DNA of 64,000 bases from CBDHCC01 sp965219235 (GTDB lineage Bacteria > Pseudomonadota > Alphaproteobacteria > Sphingomonadales > Sphingomonadaceae). The DNA lies in contig OZ244721.1 in the NCBI GenBank assembly GCA_965219235.1, positions 124,001-188,000 on the forward strand, read 5' to 3'. Below, piece after piece: positions 45,580-53,608 of the stretch. The notes below the pieces were generated by a model, which worked only from the letters and a program-made list of their open reading frames with translations, searched no databases and was not told where the DNA came from. Each line of letters opens with the position of its first letter. Positions within the stretch are counted from its first letter, which is position 1. The position numbers and the translations under genes were made by a program.

Positions 45580-45683
45580 CCGCTCAGCCTGAGCCTGTCG
45601 AAGGCCCGGTGGGCGGAGGATGCAGCAGTTGTGTGGTTAGGCCTTTTGCGGGACGCGGCCTTCGACAGGCTCAGGCTGAGCGG
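45580..45683. repeat. Paired inverted repeat, family D, perfect 26-bp arms
   Basis: The arms 45580-45605 and 45658-45683 are exact inverse copies and contain GAGCCTGTCGAAGGC and GCCTTCGACAGGCTC. A 52-base spacer separates them. The same arm sequence appears in weaker form at 38079-38163 and around 33414-33442. It lies between two leftward genes. Confidence 0.9.
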
Positions 45684-45711
45684 TGTTCTGGTCATGGGGA
45701 GGCCGCCAAGC

Positions 45712-46104
45712 TCACCCCCCGAACAGCGCCACCAGCTCCGGCGGCACGCGCACCGGGCGGCCGCGCGCGCGGTCGATCACCGCCCAGGTGGTGCGCGCCT
45801 CCACGCAGGTGCGGCCGTTCGCGGTGAAGCGGGCGAGGCGGTCCCAGGTCGCCCCGCTCGGACCCTCGGGATCGACCCAGGTCGTGCCGGTCGCCGTCTC
45901 GCCCGCGCCGATATTGGCGCGGTAGTCCAGCTCGTGACGGCGGATCACCCAGAACCAGCGGTCCTGCGTCGGCTTGTCGGTCAGCGATAGCCAGTGATCG
46001 ACAGACAGCCGCTCCAGCCAGGCGACCCACCGGGCGTTGTTGACGTGGCCCAGCTCGTCGATGTCGTCGGCCGTGGCGGTGAAGGTCAGCGCAAAGTCAC
46101 TCAC
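45712..46104 (-). CDS. Acyl-CoA thioesterase, hot-dog fold (4HBT/YbgC-like)
   Basis: This 130-residue protein shows the hot-dog signature ADDIDELGHVNNARWVAWLERLSVDHW, in which the D...GHVNN motif carries the catalytic aspartate, followed by RRHELDYRANIGAGE. Such enzymes hydrolyse acyl-CoA or aryl-CoA thioesters. Its start overlaps the end of the S9 peptidase gene by eight bases, so the two are co-transcribed. Confidence 0.88.
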   Translation of the reverse strand: MSDFALTFTATADDIDELGHVNNARWVAWLERLSVDHWLSLTDKPTQDRWFWVIRRHELDYRANIGAGETATGTTWVDPEGPSGATWDRLARFTANGRTCVEARTTWAVIDRARGRPVRVPPELVALFGG

Positions 46105-48151
46105 TTTCCACCCCCAGCTGCCACAGGATGAAGGCGAACTCCTCCGCCACTTCCTTCAGCGACTCCCAGCGGCCCGACTTGCCGCCATGGCCCGCGCCCA
46201 TGTTGGTCTTGAGCAGCAGCACGGCGTCGCTGGTCCGCGTCGCGCGCAGTTTCGCGACCCATTTGGCGGGCTCCCAATAGGTCACGCGCGGGTCGTTCAG
46301 CCCGGCCGTCACCAGCATGGGCGGGTAGGCCTGCGCGCGCACATTGTCATAGGGGGAGTAGGCGCGGATCGTCTCGAACGCCGCCGCGTCGGTGATCGGA
46401 TTGCCCCACTCCGGCCACTCGCCCGGCGTCAGCGGCAGGGTGTCGTCCAGCATGGTGTTGAGCACGTCCACGAAGGGCACGTGCGCCACCACCGCGCCCC
46501 ACAGCTCCGGGTCGGAGTTCACCACCGCCCCCATCAGTCCGCCGCCGGCGGACCCGCCGGAGATCGAGATGCGGCCGGGCCTCGTCCAGCCCGCCTCCAC
46601 TAGGCCCTTCGCCACGTCCACGAAGTCGTTGAAGGTGTTCTGGCGCTCCGTCAGCTTGCCCGTGCGATACCAGCCCCGCCCCAGATCGTCGCCGCCCCGG
46701 ATGTGCGCGATGGCATAGGCGAAGCCGCGATCGACCAGGCTCAGCCGGCTGGTCGAGAAGCCCGGCGGCATCGCCATGCCGTAGGCGCCGTAGCCATAGA
46801 GGTGGAGGAGGTCGTCGGTGGGCTCGCGGTCGGCGCGGCAGACGACGGAGCAGGGCACCTGAGTCCCGTCCCGCGCGGTGATCGTCAGCCGCTCGGTCCG
46901 GTATTGGCTCGCGTCGTAGCCGGACGGCACCTCCTGCACCTTCAGCACCTCCAGCCGCCGGTCGGCGAGATGGTAGTCGTAGTCGGTCTTGGGGCTGACC
47001 ATCGACTGGTAGGAGAGACGCAGCACGTCCGTCGCGTATTCGGCGTTGGGGCCGAGGCCGGCGACGTAGGCGGCTTCCGGGAACTCGATCCGGTGCGGCT
47101 CCAGCGGGTCGGCGTAGGAGCGGATCTCGATCTGGTCGAGGCCGTCCACCCGGCTGTCGAGCACGAAGAAGCCGGCGAAGCAGGTGACGTCGGTCAGATA
47201 CAGTCGGTCGTCGCCCGACAGCACCGTCGTCCACTCGGCGGGGCTGGCGAGGGGCGCGGTGGCGAGGCGGAAGTTCTCGTGTTCGTCGTTGGCCAGCACG
47301 AACAGCGTGTCGTCATGGTCGTCCACGTCGTACTCGACGCCTGGCTTGCGCGGACGGACCAGCAGGGGCTCGGCGGTCGGATCGGCGGAGGGGACCAACC
47401 GCACCTCGCTGGTCTCGTGGTCGCCGGCGCTGATCTCCAGCCAGCGTTCGGACGAGGTGAGGCCGACGCCGACGCGGAAGCCGGGGTCGTCCTCGTGATA
47501 CAGCTCCACGTCGTCGGCCACCTCGCCGCCCAGCCGGTGCAGCATGGCGCGGTCGGTGCGCCACTGGTCGTTGGCGGGGCAGTAGGCGAGCGCCGTGTCC
47601 CCCGCGACCCAGACGAGCGCGGACAATGTGTTCGGGATGGTGTCGGGCAACAGCTCGCCTGTGTCGATCACCTTGATCCGCGCCGTGAACCGCTCCGACC
47701 CGTCGGTGTCGGTGGCGTAGGCGAGCCGCGTGCCGTCTCGGGACACGGAGAACGCGCCCAGCCGGAAATACTCGTGGCCCTCGGCCAGCGCGTTCTCGTC
47801 CAGCAGCAGCTCGTTCGCGCCCCCTCCGACCGGGCAGCGCCACCAACGGCGATATTCCGTCCCCTTGGCGAAGTCGGTCCAGTACATCCAATCGCCGTCC
47901 TTGTAGGGAACGGATGCGTCCTCCTCCTTCACCCGCCCCTTCATCTCGGCGAACAGCCGGTCGATCAGCGGCTGGCGCGGGGCCATGGCGGCGGTGAACC
48001 AGTCGTTCTCGGCATTGAGGTAGGCCAGCACATCGGTGTCCTGGACGGTCGGATAGCCGGCGTCGCGCAGCCAGGCATAGGGGTCGTGGACGGTCTGGCC
48101 GTGGTGAGTCGTGGAGTGCGGGCGGAGTGGGGCGATGGGCTGGGTGGTCAT
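46097..48151 (-). CDS. S9 family oligopeptidase (oligopeptidase B-like)
   Basis: A prolyl-oligopeptidase-type serine peptidase of 684 residues. An N-terminal seven-bladed propeller (about residues 75-400) begins after HDPYAWLRD and includes DENALAEGHEYF. The hydrolase domain has LYGYGAYGMAMPPGFS, HIRGGDDLGRGWYR, the nucleophile in SGGSAGGGLMGAV, the aspartate in AGLNDPRV and the histidine in GAGHGGKSGR. It likely cuts peptides after basic residues in the cytoplasm. The ATG at 48151 is chosen; the start region borders a palindromic repeat that fills the gap to the divergent aminopeptidase P gene. Confidence 0.92.
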   Translation of the reverse strand: MTTQPIAPLRPHSTTHHGQTVHDPYAWLRDAGYPTVQDTDVLAYLNAENDWFTAAMAPRQPLIDRLFAEMKGRVKEEDASVPYKDGDWMYWTDFAKGTEYRRWWRCPVGGGANELLLDENALAEGHEYFRLGAFSVSRDGTRLAYATDTDGSERFTARIKVIDTGELLPDTIPNTLSALVWVAGDTALAYCPANDQWRTDRAMLHRLGGEVADDVELYHEDDPGFRVGVGLTSSERWLEISAGDHETSEVRLVPSADPTAEPLLVRPRKPGVEYDVDDHDDTLFVLANDEHENFRLATAPLASPAEWTTVLSGDDRLYLTDVTCFAGFFVLDSRVDGLDQIEIRSYADPLEPHRIEFPEAAYVAGLGPNAEYATDVLRLSYQSMVSPKTDYDYHLADRRLEVLKVQEVPSGYDASQYRTERLTITARDGTQVPCSVVCRADREPTDDLLHLYGYGAYGMAMPPGFSTSRLSLVDRGFAYAIAHIRGGDDLGRGWYRTGKLTERQNTFNDFVDVAKGLVEAGWTRPGRISISGGSAGGGLMGAVVNSDPELWGAVVAHVPFVDVLNTMLDDTLPLTPGEWPEWGNPITDAAAFETIRAYSPYDNVRAQAYPPMLVTAGLNDPRVTYWEPAKWVAKLRATRTSDAVLLLKTNMGAGHGGKSGRWESLKEVAEEFAFILWQLGVESE

Positions 48152-48171
48152 GGGGGGGCAATGCGCCATCG

Positions 48172-48307
48172 CCTCCCCTTCCTGCAAGGGAGGGGCCGGG
48201 GGTGGGTGCGAGCGAAGCGAGCTGGGATGGTCGGCCTATGTTCCACGTCAGCAGGCTCGGCTCCGCCTTCGCCACCCACCCCCAACCCCTCCCTTGCAGG
48301 GAGGGGA
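48172..48307. repeat. Paired inverted repeat, family A, in a divergent promoter region
   Basis: The left arm CCTGCAAGGGAGGGG with GGGGGTGGGTGCGAGCG is mirrored by CCACCCACCCCCAACCCC and CTTGCAGGGAGGGG on the right. The element takes up 136 of the 178 bases between the start codons of the two divergent peptidase genes. Confidence 0.9.
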
Positions 48308-48329
48308 GCAGGTCGGGCACACCCCCTCC

Positions 48330-50132
48330 ATGACCTCCCCCCATCACGACCGCCTCGCCGCGCTTCGCGCCCAGCTCGCCACCCTGAACCTCGACGGCTT
48401 CGTCGTGCCGATCGCCGACGAGCACGGCAGCGAATATGTCGGCGATTATGCCCAGCGGCTGGGTTGGCTGTCGGGCTTCGGCGGGTCGGCGGGCACCGGC
48501 GTGGTGCTGATGGACCAGGCCGCGATGTTCACCGACGGCCGCTACACGCTCCAGGTCCGCGAGCAGGTCGACCCGACCGACTGGTCGTTCGAGCCGGTGC
48601 CGGAGGTCAAGATCGCCGACTGGCTGGCGACGCGGGTCACGGCGGGGCAGCGCATCGGTTTCGACCCCTGGCTGCACACGCGGGGCTGGGCGAAGGACGT
48701 TGGCGCGGCGCTGAACGCAAAGGGTGCCGAACTGGTCCCGGTCGAGGCGAACCCGGTGGACGCGGTGTGGACCGACCGGCCGGCCCCCTCGCCGGCCCCG
48801 CTCCGCATCCAGGAGGACAGCGTCGCGGGACGATCGTCCGCCGAGAAGCGCGCAGATGTGGCCGACTGGCTGAAGGCGAAGGGCGCCGACGCCGCCGTGC
48901 TGACCACGTTGGAGTCGGTCGCCTGGACGTTCAACGTCCGGGGCGCGGACATCGACAACACGCCCGTGGGCCTCGCCTATGCGACGCTGGAGGCGGACGG
49001 CACCGCGACGCTCTATGCCGACGAGGCGAAGGTCGGGGACGCGGTGCGCCAGCGGCTGGGCAACGCCGTGTCGCTCGCCCCGCGCTCCGCCTTCGCCGAG
49101 CGGCTGGGCAGTCGAACAGGGCAGCTTGTGGCGGTGGATCCCGACAGCGCCTCGGCCGCCGTGTTCCAGGCGCTGGAGGAGGCGGGTGCGACGCCCCTCG
49201 CGCTGCGCGACCCGACTCTGATCCCGCGCGCGCTCAAGAACGACGCGGAGATCGCCGGCCATCGGGAGGCGCAGGCGAGGGACGGCGCGGCGATGGCGCG
49301 GTTCCTGATGTGGCTGGAGGAGGAGGCGCCGTCCGGCCGCCTCACCGAACTCGACGTGGTCGCCCGGCTGGCGGAGTTCCGGCGGCAGGCCGGCGCGACC
49401 GATGCCAGCTTCTCCACCATCTCCGCCTTCGGCGCGCACGGGGCCAGTCCCCACTACAAGGTGGACGAAGAGTCGAACGCACGGATCGACACGGGCAACC
49501 TGCTGCTGGTGGATTCCGGCGGGCAGTATGCGGGCGGCACCACCGATATCACCCGCGTGATCCCCGTCGGCGAGCCGACAGGGGAGCAGCGCGACCGCTT
49601 CACCCGCGTGCTCAAGGGCATGATAGCGCTATCACGGGCCGTCTTCCCCTACGGGACCACCGGCGGTGCGCTCGATGCGCTGGCGCGGGCACCGCTGTGG
49701 CAGGTGGGTCTCGACTACGCCCACGGCACCGGCCACGGGGTCGGCGCGGCCTTGTCGGTCCATGAGGGGCCGGCGCGGATCGCCAAGATCACCTATCCCG
49801 GCGGCGGCCCGGCCGAGCCGATCCGCGCCGGCATGATCTTCTCCAACGAACCCGGCTATTACAAGGCGGGTGAGTACGGCATCCGGATCGAGAATCTGGT
49901 GCTGGTGGAAGAGCGCGAGGTGCCGGGCGCGGAGGCCATGATGCTGGGTTTCGAGACGCTGACCTTCGCGCCGATCGAGCGGCGGCTGATCGAGCCGGAG
50001 CTGTTGGACGCCGGCGAGCGGGCGTGGCTGGACGACTACCACGCCGACGTGCTGGCGCGCATCGGCCCGGCGCTGGACGAGGGAAAGCGCGGGTGGCTCG
50101 AGGGGAAGTGCGCGCCGATCGGTGAGCTTTAA
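48330..50132 (+). CDS. Aminopeptidase P family protein (M24B)
   Basis: Two N-terminal creatinase-like domains (about residues 1-300) precede a pita-bread metallopeptidase. All five metal ligands are visible: two aspartates in LVDSGGQYAGGTTDITR, a histidine in HGTGHGVGAAL, and glutamates in SNEPGYY and GIRIENLVLV. It removes N-terminal residues before proline. At 600 residues it matches the long eukaryote-like XPNPEP form common in alphaproteobacteria. The ATG at 48330 lies 22 bases after the palindromic repeat. Confidence 0.93.
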   Translation: MTSPHHDRLAALRAQLATLNLDGFVVPIADEHGSEYVGDYAQRLGWLSGFGGSAGTGVVLMDQAAMFTDGRYTLQVREQVDPTDWSFEPVPEVKIADWLATRVTAGQRIGFDPWLHTRGWAKDVGAALNAKGAELVPVEANPVDAVWTDRPAPSPAPLRIQEDSVAGRSSAEKRADVADWLKAKGADAAVLTTLESVAWTFNVRGADIDNTPVGLAYATLEADGTATLYADEAKVGDAVRQRLGNAVSLAPRSAFAERLGSRTGQLVAVDPDSASAAVFQALEEAGATPLALRDPTLIPRALKNDAEIAGHREAQARDGAAMARFLMWLEEEAPSGRLTELDVVARLAEFRRQAGATDASFSTISAFGAHGASPHYKVDEESNARIDTGNLLLVDSGGQYAGGTTDITRVIPVGEPTGEQRDRFTRVLKGMIALSRAVFPYGTTGGALDALARAPLWQVGLDYAHGTGHGVGAALSVHEGPARIAKITYPGGGPAEPIRAGMIFSNEPGYYKAGEYGIRIENLVLVEEREVPGAEAMMLGFETLTFAPIERRLIEPELLDAGERAWLDDYHADVLARIGPALDEGKRGWLEGKCAPIGEL

Positions 50133-50270
50133 CCCCCTCTCCCATTGGGAGAGGGAGGGGTCCGCCCGCGTCAGCGGGTGGGAGGGTGAGGGTGACCACA
50201 ATACGGGGTGCGTCACCCTCACCCTTCCGGCGCTTCGCGCCTCCCTCCCTCTCCAGTGGGGAGAGGGACC
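50133..50270. repeat. Paired inverted repeat, family C
   Basis: It starts immediately after the aminopeptidase P stop with CCCCCTCTCCCATTGGGAG and ends with CTCTCCAGTGGGGAGAGGG. GAGGGTGAGGGTGACC and its inverse GTCACCCTCACCCTTCC lie in the middle. It lies between converging genes and could also end transcription. Confidence 0.85.
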
Positions 50271-50274
50271 GCGC

Positions 50275-50442
50275 TCAGTCCGGTGGCAGCAGCGGGAGCG
50301 AGCTGGCGGCGTCCGCCTCGCCGGCGTCCGTCTGCACCGGCGCGTCGTCCGGACCCTCCAGCGGTGCGCTCGTCTTGCGCCGACGCAGGTTTTCGCGCAG
50401 CTCACGCGCCAGCCGCCCCTCGCGGTCGGGATCGGTCTTCAC
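50275..50442 (-). CDS. Small conserved basic protein, unknown function
   Basis: From a GTG at 50442, with GGAGGGG about six bases upstream, the frame codes for 55 residues. The first 25 (KTDPDREGRLARELRENLRRRK) are strongly basic and helical and resemble small proteins I associate with sphingomonads; the tail is acidic and Pro-rich. ATG starts at 50448 and 50457 are possible, but they sit on or before the ribosome binding site. No function can be named. It lies between the family C repeat and the tRNA gene, on the opposite strand. Confidence 0.55.
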   Translation of the reverse strand: MKTDPDREGRLARELRENLRRRKTSAPLEGPDDAPVQTDAGEADAASSLPLLPPD

Positions 50443-50518
50443 GGCCATCCCCTCCATCCTAGCGGCCCGCCTTGACAGCGCAACACCCCCATCCGATAGG
50501 CCCGGGCCGTCCGAACGG

Positions 50519-50593
50519 GCTGCTGTAGCTCAGTGGTAGAGCACACCCTTGGTAAGGGTGAGGCCGAGAGTTCGATCCTCTCCAGCAGCACCA
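50519..50593 (+). tRNA. tRNA-Thr (anticodon GGT)
   Basis: A full cloverleaf: acceptor GCTGCTG pairs with CAGCAGC, the D arm is GCTCAGTGGTAGAGC, the anticodon stem CACCC/GGGTG closes on the loop TTGGTAA with anticodon GGT, and the T arm is GAGAG-TTCGATC-CTCTC. The 3' CCA is encoded. It reads ACC and ACU threonine codons. Confidence 0.97.
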
Positions 50594-50616
50594 CCGGACC
50601 CGACGAGCGCCTGGCG

Positions 50617-50632
50617 TGTTTCACGTGAAACA
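50617..50632. promoter_or_regulatory. parS centromere-like site (ParB binding)
   Basis: The 16 bases TGTTTCACGTGAAACA are a perfect palindrome and identical to the conserved bacterial parS consensus. ParB binds and spreads from such sites to drive chromosome segregation with ParA. It lies 24 bases after tRNA-Thr and 20 bases before the GST start codon. parA and parB are not in the window. Confidence 0.93.
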
Positions 50633-50651
50633 AACCGGAAAGGCTCCCTCG

Positions 50652-51290
50652 ATGATCCACCTCTTCACCTGGAACACGCCCAACGGCATCAAGCCGGTCA
50701 TCATGCTGGAGGAGTGCGGGCTGGACTACGCACTGCACGCGATCGACATCTCCTCGGGCGCGCAGAAGTCGCACGGGTTCCTGACCGTCAATCCGAACGG
50801 CCGCATCCCGGCGATGATCGACACCGACCAGCCGGGCACCGGCGCGGCGGACGGCGTGGAGGGGCTGAGGCTGTTCGAGTCGGGCGCGATCCTGCTGCAC
50901 CTGGCGCGGCTCACCAGCCGCTTCCTGCCCACCGAGCCGCAGGCCCACGCCGATGCGATGAGCTGGACCTTCTGGCAGGTCGGCGGGCTGGGGCCGATGG
51001 TGGGTCAGGCGCACTGGTTCGCGTCCAACGCACCGGACAATGGGCCGGGGCTGGAGCGCTATCGCAAGGAGAGCGCGCGGCTGTTGGGCGTGATGGAGCG
51101 GGGCTTGAGCGACCGGGAGTATCTGGCCGGCGACTATTCGATCGCGGACATGATGAGCTGGAAGTGGGCGGAGGCGGCGCTGGGCGCGGTCGAGGGCGAC
51201 TGGCCACGGCTGGCCGACTGGACGCGGCGCGTCGCTGAGCGCCCGGCGGTGAAACGCGCGGTGGAGGTGGCGGAGGGGTTGAAGGGGTAG
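50652..51290 (+). CDS. Glutathione S-transferase (YghU/Ure2p-like)
   Basis: The thioredoxin-like N-terminal half has LFTWNTPNGIKPVIMLEECG, VNPNGRIPAMID and LFESGAILLHLA (glutathione gamma-glutamyl site E-S). The helical C-terminal half has the N-capping pattern YSIADMMSWKWAE. The TWNTPNG start is typical of the nu/Ure2-like group, which has disulfide-bond oxidoreductase activity. The ATG at 50652 is chosen; an upstream GTG would translate the parS sequence. Length is 212 residues. Confidence 0.9.
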   Translation: MIHLFTWNTPNGIKPVIMLEECGLDYALHAIDISSGAQKSHGFLTVNPNGRIPAMIDTDQPGTGAADGVEGLRLFESGAILLHLARLTSRFLPTEPQAHADAMSWTFWQVGGLGPMVGQAHWFASNAPDNGPGLERYRKESARLLGVMERGLSDREYLAGDYSIADMMSWKWAEAALGAVEGDWPRLADWTRRVAERPAVKRAVEVAEGLKG

Positions 51291-51317
51291 CCGACTCTTG
51301 CTCGCTTTGGCCCCACC

Positions 51318-51417
51318 CGTCATCCCCGCGAACGCGGGGATCCAGAACCGGTGACCTCCCTCAGCTCCACAGGTCCGACGACTCGGAGCCTGGATTCCCG
51401 CTTTCGCGGGAATGACG
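51318..51417. repeat. Paired inverted repeat, family E
   Basis: The left arm CGTCATCCCCGCGAACGCGG and the right arm CCCGCTTTCGCGGGAATGACG are inverse copies, each with its own internal palindrome and a GGATCCAGA/CTGGATTCC flank. This element type is widespread in proteobacterial genomes. It lies between the GST and threonine aldolase genes. Confidence 0.9.
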
Positions 51418-51460
51418 ATGCTGGCAGGGCGAGGCTCCTGTCCTCCAACCGGCACACCGA

Positions 51461-52465
51461 ATGCGCTTCTTCTCCGACAACGCGGCGCCCGTTCATCCCG
51501 CCATCTTCGCCAGGCTGGCGGAGGTGGACACACTCGACACCGCCTATGATGGCGACCGCTGGTCCGCCGCGCTGGACGCGGCGTTCGGGCGGGTGTTCGG
51601 ACGCGAGGTGGCGGTGCTGTGGGTGGCGAGCGGCACGGCGGCCAACTGCCTGGCGCTCGCCACGCTGTGCCCGCCCTTCGGCGGCATCGTGTGCGAGGCC
51701 GAGGCCCACATCCAGGTGGACGAGGCCGGCGCGCCGGAGTTCTACACCGGCGGTGCCAAGCTGCTGCTGGTGGACGGCGACGACGGCAAGCTGACGCCCG
51801 ACCGGGTGGAGCGGGCGCTGGGCACGATCCGCGCCGACGTGCATCAGGTTCAGCCGCACGTCCTCTCGCTCACCAACGCGACCGAGAGCGGGTCGATCTA
51901 CACCGGCCCGGAGGTGCGCGCGCTCGCCGATCTGGCCTACGCGCGCGGGCTGAGCGTCCACATGGACGGCGCGCGCTTCGCCAACGCGGTGGTGGCGAGC
52001 GGCGAGGGCGCGGCGGCGCTGACCTGCGACGCCGGAGTGGACGCGCTGTCCTTCGGCTTCGTGAAGAACGGCGGCATGAACGCGGAGGCGCTCGTGTTCT
52101 TCGACCCCGCCCACGCCGAGGAGGCGCGGCGGCGGCGCAAGCGCGCGGGGCACCTGCTGTCCAAGGGCCGCTACCTCGCCGCCCAGCTGCTCGCGATGCT
52201 GGAGGAGGACCGCTGGCTGGAGTGCGCGCGGGGGGCCAACGCGGCGGCCGCCGTGCTGGCGGAGGCGGCGGGCGGGCGGCTGGTGCGGCCGTGCCAGGTC
52301 AACGAACTGTTCGTGCGCTTGAGCGCGGCGGAGGCGGCGGACCTCAGGGCGCAGGGCTTCGACTTCTACGACTGGGGCGAGGGCCAGGCGCGGCTGGTGA
52401 CGAGCTGGGACCAGACGGCGCAGGACGTGCGCCCGCTGGCGGACGCGCTGGCGGCGCTCCCGTGA
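51461..52465 (+). CDS. ltaE: Low-specificity L-threonine aldolase family protein
   Basis: A fold-type I PLP enzyme of 334 residues. VASGTAANCLALATLCPP binds the cofactor phosphate, SVHMDGARFANAVV holds the aspartate that contacts the pyridine nitrogen, and LSFGFVKNGGMNAEALVF carries the Schiff-base lysine. It splits threonine or allo-threonine into glycine and acetaldehyde, or acts on similar beta-hydroxy amino acids. The sequence opens directly at the family's FFSDNAAPVHPAI. Confidence 0.88.
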   Translation: MRFFSDNAAPVHPAIFARLAEVDTLDTAYDGDRWSAALDAAFGRVFGREVAVLWVASGTAANCLALATLCPPFGGIVCEAEAHIQVDEAGAPEFYTGGAKLLLVDGDDGKLTPDRVERALGTIRADVHQVQPHVLSLTNATESGSIYTGPEVRALADLAYARGLSVHMDGARFANAVVASGEGAAALTCDAGVDALSFGFVKNGGMNAEALVFFDPAHAEEARRRRKRAGHLLSKGRYLAAQLLAMLEEDRWLECARGANAAAAVLAEAAGGRLVRPCQVNELFVRLSAAEAADLRAQGFDFYDWGEGQARLVTSWDQTAQDVRPLADALAALP

Positions 52466-52523
52466 TCCTCCCCAAGCTCGGTTGGGGAGGATGGTCGTGA
52501 GTCCCGCCTCCGCTCCGAACCTG

Positions 52524-52648
52524 CTCCCCTCCCTGCAAGGGAGGGGTTGGGGGTGGGTGCGAGCGTCAGCGAGCTCTCCAAGGCCCGGACAGGCTCGGCT
52601 TCGCCATCGCCACCCACCCCTCGATCCCCTCCCTGCAAGGGAGGGGAG
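52524..52648. repeat. Paired inverted repeat, family A, running into the next gene's start
   Basis: Arms with CTCCCTGCAAGGGAGGGG occur at both ends in inverted order, with GGGGGTGGGTGCGAGCG and its inverse inside. The right arm ends only a few codons before the first membrane helix of the following transporter. Confidence 0.9.
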
Positions 52649-53560
52649 GCGCTGACCCTCACCCCCCGCATCGCGCTCCCCTTCGTCGCCGTGGTGCTGA
52701 TCTGGGGCTCGACCTGGATCGTCATCAAGGACGGGCTGGGCGTCGTGCCGGCGCCCTGGTCGGTCACCTACCGCTTCCTGATCGCGGCCGCGGCCATGTT
52801 CGCGCTGGTCGCCGCGCGCCGCCAGCGGCTGTGGCTGGCGGGGCGCGAGTGGGGCTTCGCTCTCGCGATCGGGGTGTTCCAGTTCGTCCTCAACTTCAAC
52901 TTCGTCTATGCGGCGGAGGGCCACGTCACGTCGGGCCTCGTCTCCCTCGTCTTCGCACTGCTGATGGTGCCCAACGCGGCCTTGTCCCGCTGGTGGCTGA
53001 AGACGCCGGTCACCGGCGGGTTCCTCGCGGGCTCGGCCATCGCCATCACGGGCGTGGCGCTGTTGTTCGTGGTGGAGGCGCGGCGCTCCGGCATGGGCCA
53101 GGACGTGCCGCTCGGCATCGCGCTGACGTTGGGCGGCGTGCTCGCCGCGTCGGTCGCCAACGTGTTGCAGGCGACGCCCACCGGCCGGGCCGCGCCGATG
53201 CTGGGAGTGCTCGCCTGGGCGATGCTGATGGGTGCTGTCGGCGACGGCGTGGTGGCGTGGGTCGGTCACGGACCACCTGTGTCGGAGGCGCGCGCCGGCT
53301 ATTGGGCGGGCGTCGCCTATCTGGCGGTGTTCGCGTCGGCCGTGGCGTTCCCGCTCTATTTCGGGCTGATCCGCGCGATCGGGCCGGGCAAGGCGGCCTA
53401 TGCCAGCCTGATCGTGCCGGTGATCGCGATGGGGCTGTCGACGCTGTTCGAGGGCTATCGCTGGACGCCGCTCGCGGTCGGGGGCGCCGCGCTGGCGGGC
53501 GTGGGGCTGGTGATCGCGCTCAGGTCGCGGGAGCCCAGGACGCTCAGGGCGGTGGGTTGA
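52547..53560 (+). CDS. EamA/DMT-family transporter, start uncertain
   Basis: The protein has about ten membrane helices in two EamA halves (LIWGSTWIVIKDGLG, NFNFVYAAEGHVTSGLVSLVFALL, then AYASLIVPVIAMGLSTLFEGY). Members export amino acids, nucleotides or other metabolites; the substrate is unknown. No ordinary start codon stands just before the first helix. The frame's first candidates (TTG 52547, GTG 52553) lie inside the palindromic repeat and would add about 35 low-complexity residues. A CTG at about 52653 or an internal GTG near 52690 is also possible. The repeat may have replaced the original 5' end. Confidence 0.78.
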   Translation: MGVGASVSELSKARTGSASPSPPTPRSPPCKGGEALTLTPRIALPFVAVVLIWGSTWIVIKDGLGVVPAPWSVTYRFLIAAAAMFALVAARRQRLWLAGREWGFALAIGVFQFVLNFNFVYAAEGHVTSGLVSLVFALLMVPNAALSRWWLKTPVTGGFLAGSAIAITGVALLFVVEARRSGMGQDVPLGIALTLGGVLAASVANVLQATPTGRAAPMLGVLAWAMLMGAVGDGVVAWVGHGPPVSEARAGYWAGVAYLAVFASAVAFPLYFGLIRAIGPGKAAYASLIVPVIAMGLSTLFEGYRWTPLAVGGAALAGVGLVIALRSREPRTLRAVG

Positions 53561-53608
53561 GGGGCTCCCTCCAACCCGCCGAAGTGGGCGCGCGCGAGAG
53601 AGCCGATG

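Noticed and set aside
45580..45683. Perfect 26-bp inverted arms considered as ends of a tiny insertion element
   Set aside because: The 52-base centre encodes nothing, no target duplication is visible, and the same arms recur as paired palindromes elsewhere.
46703..49765. 1020-codon open frame on the plus strand
   Set aside because: Its first half is antisense to the S9 peptidase and its second half is out of frame with aminopeptidase P; both real genes have complete active sites.
50443..50660. Replication origin near the parS site
   Set aside because: No DnaA-box cluster or AT-rich unwinding region is visible there or elsewhere in the window; parS alone only suggests proximity.
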